Positions 1 to 4,812 of a stretch of DNA of 5,667 bases are shown piece by piece. Within the stretch, counting starts at the first letter, position 1; the number at the start of each line of letters is the position of its first letter. The translations under genes were made by a program, and so were the position numbers. Source of the stretch: Chlamydiae bacterium RIFCSPHIGHO2_12_FULL_49_9 (GTDB taxonomy: Bacteria > Chlamydiota > Chlamydiia > Chlamydiales > SM23-39); assembly GCA_001794935.1 (NCBI GenBank), contig MGLY01000025.1:4685-10351 (forward strand), given 5' to 3'. The notes below the pieces were generated by a model. The model was not told where the DNA came from. It searched no databases and saw only the letters and a list, made by a program, of their open reading frames with translations.

Positions 1-821
1 ATAGTCTCAGGGGGTATCGGCTCGATTTGACCTCCTTTGCCTCTTTTGCAAAAGAAGGGGCCCCTTTAGACCTGGGGGCCGTCTCAAAAAGGCTCATCCG
101 CCGCTACCTCTCCCATCTATACGAGGAGAAGGCGAGCGTGAGGACGGTCTTGAGAAGACTCTCTGCCCTGAGAAGTTTTTATAAGTACGCCATGCGGGAA
201 AAGCTCGTTTTGGAAAACCCGCTTGAAGAGATCGACAGCCCCAAAAAAGAGAAAAAACTGCCGGTTTCGATCACTTATAGCCAAGTAGAGCACCTCTTCA
301 ATCAGCCGGACATATCCGATTATTTGGGGTTTAGAGATCGGGTCATTATGGAGCTCTTTTATAGTTCAGGGCTCAGATTGAGCGAACTTGCGGGGCTAAA
401 TCGGCGCGACTTTGATCGGAAAAACAGGATCTTGAATATCTTTGGAAAAGGGAAAAAGCAAAGACAGGCGCCAATCACCGAGACGGCAGCGGACTGGCTG
501 CATCGCTATTTGACGCATGAAGAGCGAACGGAACAAGACGCTCATGCCATCTTTCTTAACAAATGGGGAAAGAGACTGTCTCCTCGCTCCATCGATCGGA
601 ATTTTGCAGCCTATTTAAAATCGAGCGGACTATCGGAGAGAATTACGCCGCACACGATTCGCCACACGATTGCAACGCACTGGCTTGAAAAAGGGATGGA
701 TCTCAAAACGATTCAGATGCTTTTGGGCCACACCTCTTTATCGACGACAACAATCTACACGCACGTCTCGCCGCATCTAAAGCGGGAAGTGTATGACAAG
801 ACGCATCCGCGCGCAAAATGA
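1..821 (+). CDS. xerC: Tyrosine recombinase XerC, 5'-truncated by the window edge
   Basis: Site-specific tyrosine recombinase that, with XerD, resolves chromosome dimers at the dif site near the terminus. The reading frame is open from the first bases (first whole codon at 3). The residues before the TTG at 27 (SLRGYRLDL) match the conserved N-terminal helix of Xer proteins, so the true start lies upstream and roughly 20-25 residues are missing; the TTG is not the start. The SAM-like DNA-binding domain is followed by the catalytic domain. The catalytic set is complete: Arg in SSGLRLSEL (codon 375), Lys in GKGKKQR, His and Arg in TPHTIRHTIATHW (651, 660), His in LGHTSLSTT (729) and nucleophile Tyr in IYTHV (756). 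XerC is preferred over XerD because HTIRHTIATHWLE, SPRSIDRNF and the short HP-rich end resemble chlamydial XerC as I recall it. The stop codon at 819-821 ends the gene; no clear terminator follows. Confidence 0.93.
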   Translation, partial: SLRGYRLDLTSFASFAKEGAPLDLGAVSKRLIRRYLSHLYEEKASVRTVLRRLSALRSFYKYAMREKLVLENPLEEIDSPKKEKKLPVSITYSQVEHLFNQPDISDYLGFRDRVIMELFYSSGLRLSELAGLNRRDFDRKNRILNIFGKGKKQRQAPITETAADWLHRYLTHEERTEQDAHAIFLNKWGKRLSPRSIDRNFAAYLKSSGLSERITPHTIRHTIATHWLEKGMDLKTIQMLLGHTSLSTTTIYTHVSPHLKREVYDKTHPRAK

Positions 822-876
822 ATTTCCTTCTCTGTGGGAAAAATTTTCCGCTTCCTCGTGCGTTTACAAAAAAACC

Positions 877-904
877 TTTTGAAAAAATAAAACCTATGTA
901 TGAT
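877..904 (+). promoter_or_regulatory. Candidate promoter of the MOMP-like gene
   Basis: A good -10 hexamer TATGAT (899-904, five of six matches to TATAAT) lies about 40 bases before the start codon. The -35 is ambiguous: TTTTGA at 877-882 gives a 16-base spacer but a weak match, while the better hexamer TTGAAA at 879-884 gives only 14. The resulting transcript would start near 911 and carry a leader of about 33 bases. This rests on matching alone; an AT-rich leader will always offer some matches. Confidence 0.35.
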
Positions 905-934
905 GGAGGAATCAACAAGCCCTTTTACCTTATT

Positions 935-938
935 GAGG
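935..938 (+). promoter_or_regulatory. Ribosome binding site deciding the MOMP-like start
   Basis: GAGG, within TTGAGGTGAG, sits five bases before the ATG at 944. That ATG opens a typical signal peptide. The longer in-frame ATG at 818 lacks both properties, so this site fixes the start. Confidence 0.8.
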
Positions 939-943
939 TGAGT

Positions 944-2059
944 ATGTTCTTAAAATATATCCCTGTAGCTGCGCTGGCCGCCTGGTGCACCATTGGGAAT
1001 GCAAACGAAATCGCTCGTAGCGATAAATCAAAAGCACAGCAAGACCCATGCGCTTGCGAAGTGCCATGCGAGCCAAAAGCTCCATGCGTATGGAAATTCA
1101 ATCCATGTCCTCCAAAGTGCTGCACTCCAAATTATGGACTGTACGCTGTCGCTGACTTCCTTTATTGGAGAGCGGAGAACCATGGGTTCAATTTTGCTTA
1201 TAACCGCACTGGTCTTACAACAAATAGCAATAGCTCCGGATCTTTGGTTCGTCCAAATGCATCTTGGGAGCCTGCTTTCCGCGTGGGTTTGGGCTGGAAT
1301 ACAGAATATGATTTCTGGGATCTCCTCTTGAACTGGACATGGTATCACAATACCTCAAACGGATCAGCGACGGCTGTTGCTGGGTTTGCAGGTGCACAGG
1401 GAGTTTTAGCTCCGGGAACCGGGACTCCGTTTGGCTCTGCATCAGCTACCTACAAGCTGAAGCACAACTCTATAGACCTTGAAGTTGGCAGAATGATGGC
1501 TTGGACAAAGACCATCTCCGTTCGCCCATTCTGGGGTGTTCGAGGAGCCTGGATCAACCAGAAGCTGAACGCTAGCTACCTCGGTAGTCTCTCACCAGAA
1601 ACTATCTCTACCCAAACCATGAAGTGGAAGAACAAATGGTGGGGCGTTGGTCCTCGTATCGGCGCTAATGGGGATTGGGAACTTGGATGTGGTTTTAGCA
1701 TGCTCAGCAAAATGGCTGGAGCTATGTTGTACGGTCAATCTCGTGTGAGGAACTACAGCGAATTCACTAGTCAAACAGTGACAACAAATACACAGCTACG
1801 CAGCATTGCCGAGCATAATTACCAGCTGGTTCCAACTCTCCAAATGTTAGTTGGTCTTCAGTGGGGCACTTGCTTCCGCTGCGACTCAATGTACTTCCAT
1901 ATCAATGCAAACTGGGAAACCAACTACTATTGGGATCAGTTTAATATACCCATCTTGTACGCAGCTGCAGCGACGGATGCTACTACTCCAATCACAACTT
2001 TTGGTTCACAGCCTCTCACAATGGAAGGCTTAACCATCAATATGGAACTTGATTTCTAA
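944..2059 (+). CDS. Lpg1974-type, MOMP-like cysteine-rich outer-membrane porin
   Basis: Predicted 371-residue outer-membrane beta-barrel, probably a pore-forming major surface protein in place of classical chlamydial MOMP. Residues 1-20 form a Sec signal peptide (Lys4, hydrophobic core, cleavage likely after IGNA). Residues 36-60 are a short segment with seven cysteines and many prolines (CAC, PC, PC, PC, KCC); further cysteines lie at 249, 310 and 313. The barrel region carries motifs I associate with the Legionella Lpg1974/MOMP-like family: YGLYAVADFLYWRAE (64-78), VRPFWGVRGAWINQKL (193-208) and NKWWGVGPRIG (230-240). Alternating polar/aromatic strands follow, ending in LTINMELDF with a terminal Phe typical of BAM-inserted proteins. 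In Chlamydiota, cysteine-rich envelope proteins are cross-linked by disulfides and stabilise the wall; that role here is inference. The gene has its own ribosome site, probable promoter and strong terminator, so it looks monocistronic. Cys15 is not a lipobox cysteine (Trp precedes it). Confidence 0.85.
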   Translation: MFLKYIPVAALAAWCTIGNANEIARSDKSKAQQDPCACEVPCEPKAPCVWKFNPCPPKCCTPNYGLYAVADFLYWRAENHGFNFAYNRTGLTTNSNSSGSLVRPNASWEPAFRVGLGWNTEYDFWDLLLNWTWYHNTSNGSATAVAGFAGAQGVLAPGTGTPFGSASATYKLKHNSIDLEVGRMMAWTKTISVRPFWGVRGAWINQKLNASYLGSLSPETISTQTMKWKNKWWGVGPRIGANGDWELGCGFSMLSKMAGAMLYGQSRVRNYSEFTSQTVTTNTQLRSIAEHNYQLVPTLQMLVGLQWGTCFRCDSMYFHINANWETNYYWDQFNIPILYAAAATDATTPITTFGSQPLTMEGLTINMELDF

Positions 2060-2087
2060 TCAAGTCCATCTAGGTGTGTCTTTACAC

Positions 2088-2117
2088 GGGGCCTCTGCTC
2101 AAGCGGAGGCCCCTTTT
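2088..2117 (+). terminator. Intrinsic terminator after the MOMP-like gene
   Basis: An 11-bp stem runs from 2088-2098 to 2103-2113 with a TCAA loop. It is very G+C rich (GGGGCCTC against GAGGCCCC, with a single T:G wobble) and is followed directly by TTTT. It begins 29 bases after the TAA of the porin gene. The geometry is textbook, and a strong terminator fits a highly expressed monocistronic gene. Confidence 0.92.
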
Positions 2118-2143
2118 CATTTATGCGGGGCTTTGGTTACAAT
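2115..2143 (+). promoter_or_regulatory. Weak candidate promoter for the permease
   Basis: TACAAT at 2138-2143 matches the -10 consensus in five of six positions, with a poor -35 (TTTCAT, 2115-2120) at 17 bases. Transcription would start at about 2150, on or beside the ATG, giving a leaderless or nearly leaderless mRNA. No Shine-Dalgarno-like sequence precedes 2150, which is compatible, but the -35 overlaps the T-tract of the terminator and the match may be chance. Confidence 0.25.
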
Positions 2144-2149
2144 GGCCTC

Positions 2150-3523
2150 ATGCCAAAAAAAATTAGCCTCTTTTCTCTTGTTCTCTTAATCGTTGCTGCC
2201 ATCGACAGCATCCGCAATTTGCCGGCTACCGCCCTTTTTGGCAGCTCGCTGATTTTCTTCTTTCTGTTTTCAGCGGTTGTCTTTTTGATTCCGACGTCTC
2301 TGATTGCCGCCGAGTTTTCGTCGAGATATCCGGAAGAGGGGGGCGTCTTTCACTGGATTCGGCATGCCTATGGAAGGAGGGTGGCCTTTGTGGCTGTGTG
2401 GCTTCAGTGGATCAATACAATGGTCTGGTATCCGACGATTTTGTCCTTTATTGCGGGAACAGCTGCCTATCTGATTCAGCCGGAGCTCGCTCGAAATAAG
2501 GCCTTTTTAATCGGTATGATCCTGGTTGTCTTTTGGGGACTCACCCTTCTCAATCTAAAAGGGATTCACATCTCTTCGAAAATCAACTCCTTTTGCGGGA
2601 TGATCGGGACGCTTATTCCAATGACGCTGCTCATTGCCCTTGGCATTGCGTGGGCTCTTTTGGGCAATCCGATTCAGATCGAATTTAGCGCCGAGTCCAT
2701 TTTCCCGGCCTTTAGCGGCTCTCAAAACTGGGTCTCTCTCATTGCGATCATGGCGTCTTTTTTGGGAATGGAACTCTCCGGCGTTCACGTCAATGACGTG
2801 GCAAATCCCCAGAAGAACTTCCCGAAGGCGATGGGCCTTTCGGTCCTCATTTTGCTCTCGACGATGCTCTTTGGCTCTTTGTCGATTGCGGCAGTGATCC
2901 CTAAAGAGGAGATTCGCCTCGTCGATGGGATCATGCAGACCTTTACCCGCTTTTTTGACGCCTTTGGCATCCCGGGCTTTGCGCCCATTCTTACAGTTTT
3001 AATCATCGTCGGCAGTTTTGGAGGGATGATCAATTGGCTTTTGTCCCCTGCAAAGGGGCTCTTACAGGCAGCTGAATTTGGATTTTTGCCGATCTTTTTT
3101 ACGAAGATAAATCGAAGCGGGGTCCCTGTTCGCTTGCTTATCGCTCAAGCAGTCCTTGTGAGCTTTTTTTGTCTTGCGATCATCCTCATGCCGAGCATCA
3201 ACGCCTTTTACTGGTTCTTCACGAACTTGAGCACAGAGCTCTACATGCTGATGTATGTACTGATGTTCCTGGCGGCTCTCAAATTGGGAAGGCCGCCTAG
3301 AGAGGCGCAAGTCTTCCGCATGCCGAGAGGCACGAGAAAACTCGCCTGCGCATTTGGCCTTTTTGGGTGCTTTTTGACGATTCTGATCGGATATAGGCCG
3401 CCGGAGGGGATTTATGTCGGCGGACCTCTTCTTTATGCGATCTGTGTAGGGATCGGGAACATTTTATTGCTTGCTCCCGCAATCTATTTTTGTCAGCGCT
3501 TAAAAGAACCGGGAAGTCGTTAA
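2150..3523 (+). CDS. APC-superfamily amino acid permease, glutamate/GABA antiporter type
   Basis: Inner-membrane amino acid transporter of 457 residues with about 12 hydrophobic segments (roughly 7-27, 33-55, 77-108, 117-136, 149-171, 194-212, 228-249, 278-300, 328-348, 353-378, 399-414, 426-448). It resembles GadC/XasA-like proteins: the first segment begins SLFSLVLLIVAAIDSIRNLP, followed by the loop YPEEGGVFHWIRHAYG (60-75), WLQWINTMVWYPT (84-96), and GMELSGVHVNDVANPQKNFPKA (206-227), the amphipathic APC motif. Chlamydia carries a protein annotated XasA of this type, so an amino acid exchange or uptake role in an intracellular, auxotrophic organism is plausible; the substrate cannot be read from sequence. 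I chose ATG 2150 (MPKKISLF) because it places basic residues directly before the first segment as in relatives; ATG 2123 adds nine residues without a ribosome site. The last codons lie inside the antisense rnpB gene, and no terminator separates the two. Confidence 0.88.
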   Translation: MPKKISLFSLVLLIVAAIDSIRNLPATALFGSSLIFFFLFSAVVFLIPTSLIAAEFSSRYPEEGGVFHWIRHAYGRRVAFVAVWLQWINTMVWYPTILSFIAGTAAYLIQPELARNKAFLIGMILVVFWGLTLLNLKGIHISSKINSFCGMIGTLIPMTLLIALGIAWALLGNPIQIEFSAESIFPAFSGSQNWVSLIAIMASFLGMELSGVHVNDVANPQKNFPKAMGLSVLILLSTMLFGSLSIAAVIPKEEIRLVDGIMQTFTRFFDAFGIPGFAPILTVLIIVGSFGGMINWLLSPAKGLLQAAEFGFLPIFFTKINRSGVPVRLLIAQAVLVSFFCLAIILMPSINAFYWFFTNLSTELYMLMYVLMFLAALKLGRPPREAQVFRMPRGTRKLACAFGLFGCFLTILIGYRPPEGIYVGGPLLYAICVGIGNILLLAPAIYFCQRLKEPGSR

Positions 3524-3845
3524 GCCGGATTCTGTCGAGGATCATCATTCCTCTAGGGAACCTGTCGCCAGATTCCTCATGCAGCCAGGTTAGGGTTTTT
3601 CACGCGGAAACACGCAAACCCGATTCGGCCTTGCTTCAGATGGGGTTTACAACGCCCTCAGTTGCCCGAGGTGCGATCAGCTCATGAAGCTGAACTTTTC
3701 AGCCTGTCTTTTTCTTGCAAAAAAGCGGCATAGTTGCTGTTGCACTTTCCGTCGCCTTGCGGCGCCCAGCCGTTAACTGGCATCTTTTCCTGTGAAGTCC
3801 AGACTTTCCTCTCCGAGTTACCGGAGCGATGACCTGTCTTCCCGG
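3509..3845 (-). ncRNA. rnpB: RNase P RNA, bacterial type A
   Basis: Catalytic RNA of ribonuclease P, which removes tRNA 5' leaders. On the minus strand the conserved 5' block GAGGAAAGTC is at 3811-3802, the GGAAAGTGCAACAGCAAC block at 3750-3733, AGCAAGGCC at 3635-3627, and the 3' block ACAGAATCCGGCTTA at 3535-3521. The ends are set by helix P1, an exact 8-bp pairing of CCGGGAAG (3845-3838) with CTTCCCGG (3516-3509); they could extend about three bases each way. Other helices visible are a short P3 (CTCCG/CGGAG), a GCAA-capped hairpin at 3764-3753, P15 across 3621-3593, and P18 at 3576-3557 with a GCGA tetraloop. At about 337 nucleotides it is at the compact end. The 3' end overlaps the permease stop codon. 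A weak bulged hairpin (AATCCGG/CCGGTT) followed by CTTTT could end transcription. Confidence 0.95.
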
Positions 3846-3860
3846 ATCATTTAAACGCTG

Positions 3861-3889
3861 ATTTTTTCTCTGTGTTCTCTGTGGTTCAA
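3861..3889 (-). promoter_or_regulatory. Weak candidate rnpB promoter inside the palindrome
   Basis: Reading the minus strand, TTGAAC (3889-3884) and AAAAAT (3866-3861) are separated by 17 bases, placing a start near 3854, about nine bases before the P1 helix. Both hexamers are only partial matches, and rnpB could instead be transcribed from the cdsZ promoter upstream and processed. Confidence 0.22.
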
Positions 3890-3934
3890 TTTTTAGAGCT
3901 AGAAATAAAACCACAGAGCTCACAGAGAAGAGAT
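3861..3934. repeat. Large imperfect palindrome made of CTCTGTG units
   Basis: Two 26-base arms (3861-3886 and 3909-3934) are inverted around a 22-base A+T-rich centre. The inner 20 positions match at 18; in + strand RNA two further outer positions are U:G wobbles, so 24 of 26 can pair. Each arm holds two copies of a 7-mer (CTCTGTG on the left, CACAGAG on the right) spaced nine bases apart, giving four copies in all. It begins four bases beyond the cdsZ stop and ends about 15 bases before rnpB. On the + strand it is followed by TTTCTT, so it could end transcripts reading antisense through rnpB. On the minus strand an A-run follows, which does not suit an intrinsic terminator for cdsZ. It may be a dispersed REP- or MITE-like element, but one copy in this window cannot show that. 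Confidence 0.8.
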
Positions 3935-3938
3935 TTTC

Positions 3939-4706
3939 TTAGACGCTGGCGAGTCTGCGGCGGCGGCGCTTCGTCGCTGCGGCAGTGCCTTCGATCTGTT
4001 CGCTCTCTTGCCAGTAGTGGATGCGAGAGCAGTGTTCGCAGAAAATGAGCCTTTCGCCTTTGCGAACGACGTTTTCATGCTGAGCGGTGAGGGCAATGTG
4101 GCACCCGCTGCAGCTGCGGTTTTCGATCGGCACAATGACGCGGTCTTTTTTGTTGTTCAAAAGGCGCTCGTAGATGCGCATGATTTCCAGATCGGCCGTC
4201 TTCGCTAAAATATCGCGGCTCGTTTTAATCTCGGCGCCCTCCTGGTTGATCATCCGGATGCTCTCTTTGATCTCGCCCTCGAGGTTCTTGCTGCTCTCTT
4301 CTGACTGAACGAGCGACTCTTTAATTTTTTGAAGAATTTCCTCTTCCAGATTTCTCTTGTCGATGAGATCCGACGCGATTTGTTCGGTCGCGATTCTCTC
4401 TCTTTCTGCAGAGGTCGTCTCTTGGGTAAGGGCGTTGAACTCGTCGACTTTCTTGACGACGCTTTGCTTCGCTTCGAGCTTTTTAATTTTTTCTTTGATC
4501 TCGACGATTTTGCCCTCTTGAGCAGCCACCATGCGGCTGAGTTCGGCAATCTCTTCTTGCTTGTCAGATTGCTGTTTCAAGAGCTCTTTTCGGAGAGAAT
4601 CAATATGCTCCAGCTCCTTCAGGCGCGATTTTTTCAGGCGCATCAGGCGGATCATTTTCATATCGAGTTCTTGGATGTCTAAAACGACTTTGAGACTTTG
4701 CAGCAT
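3939..4706 (-). CDS. cdsZ: Coiled-coil plus zinc-ribbon protein, CdsZ/CT398 type
   Basis: Predicted 255-residue cytoplasmic protein of the C4 zinc-ribbon (DUF164) family. Residues 10-165 are almost entirely charged heptad-like sequence forming a long antiparallel coiled coil, with the family motif VKKVDEFNALTQE (84-96) near its turn. The zinc ribbon is formed by Cys199-x2-Cys202 (RSCSGC) and Cys223-x2-Cys226 (FCEHC). A basic tail KRRRRR (246-251) ends the protein. The sequence closely resembles, as I recall it, Chlamydia trachomatis CT398, named CdsZ, which has been reported to bind the type III secretion stator CdsL and sigma-54; those partners are known for the homologue and only inferred here. 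I start it at 4706 (MLQSLKVVLDIQELD) because AAAGG lies eight bases upstream and the homologue begins there; the frame stays open to an ATG at 4799, but that adds 31 unlike residues and nearly reaches the glyA ribosome site. It is divergent from glyA and codirectional with rnpB. Confidence 0.9.
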   Translation of the reverse strand: MLQSLKVVLDIQELDMKMIRLMRLKKSRLKELEHIDSLRKELLKQQSDKQEEIAELSRMVAAQEGKIVEIKEKIKKLEAKQSVVKKVDEFNALTQETTSAERERIATEQIASDLIDKRNLEEEILQKIKESLVQSEESSKNLEGEIKESIRMINQEGAEIKTSRDILAKTADLEIMRIYERLLNNKKDRVIVPIENRSCSGCHIALTAQHENVVRKGERLIFCEHCSRIHYWQESEQIEGTAAATKRRRRRLASV

Positions 4707-4714
4707 GAATGAAA

Positions 4715-4719
4715 CCTTT
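4715..4719 (-). promoter_or_regulatory. Ribosome binding site of the cdsZ-like gene
   Basis: On the minus strand AAAGG lies eight bases before the ATG at 4706, supporting that start over the in-frame ATG at 4799. No convincing -10/-35 pair for this gene was found in the divergent region. Confidence 0.6.
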
Positions 4720-4739
4720 GGGGTAGCATAAGATTTATG

Positions 4740-4768
4740 GAGACACTTTACTCTCTTTGCCTTAAAAT
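4740..4768 (+). promoter_or_regulatory. Candidate glyA promoter
   Basis: GAGACA (4740-4745, four of six) and TAAAAT (4763-4768, five of six) are spaced by 17 bases, giving a start near 4775 and a leader of about 38 bases to the glyA ATG. The region lies between two divergent genes, so a promoter must be near, but these hexamers are matched by eye only. Confidence 0.4.
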
Positions 4769-4800
4769 CCGCAAGCGAGAAATTGATTTTGAATTTCACT

Positions 4801-4804
4801 GGAG
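4801..4804 (+). promoter_or_regulatory. Ribosome binding site of glyA
   Basis: GGAG (in TGGAGAG) lies eight bases before the ATG at 4813, an ordinary spacing, and no other in-frame ATG has a comparable site. Confidence 0.75.
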
Positions 4805-4812
4805 AGTAGCCT

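Noticed and set aside
27..29. TTG at 27 as the start of xerC.
   Set aside because: The frame is open to the window edge and the residues before it match the conserved Xer N-terminal helix, so the gene starts outside the window.
818..943. In-frame ATG at 818 overlapping the xerC stop (ATGA), which would extend the porin to 413 residues.
   Set aside because: The extra 42 residues bury the signal peptide inside the protein and have no ribosome site; ATG 944 has GAGG at the right distance and starts a normal signal peptide.
822..943. A dif-like Xer target site beside xerC.
   Set aside because: No 28-base site with dif-like inverted arms was seen; the A+T-rich bases around 885-905 do not form the expected arms.
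986..988. Cys15 of the porin signal peptide as a lipoprotein attachment site.
   Set aside because: The preceding residues AAW do not fit a lipobox, and the protein otherwise has beta-barrel features with a later cleavage site.
3891..3907. The centre of the palindrome (17 bases, TTTTAGAGCTAGAAATA) is identical to the start of the engineered Cas9 single-guide RNA scaffold.
   Set aside because: There is no array of repeats, no anti-repeat or tracrRNA tail and no cas gene nearby; the match stops on both sides and the flanks belong to the palindrome. I treat it as coincidence in A+T-rich sequence; vector contamination seems unlikely because the context is continuous with chromosomal genes.
3699..3923. 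Open frame of 74 codons on the minus strand, and a 65-codon + frame at 3490-3687, within the rnpB region.
   Set aside because: They lie over the conserved RNase P RNA sequence, which explains the region fully; no coding signal.
3861..3934. The palindrome as an intrinsic terminator for cdsZ.
   Set aside because: On the minus strand the hairpin is followed by a run of A, not T, and the wobble positions become mismatches; + strand use is better supported.
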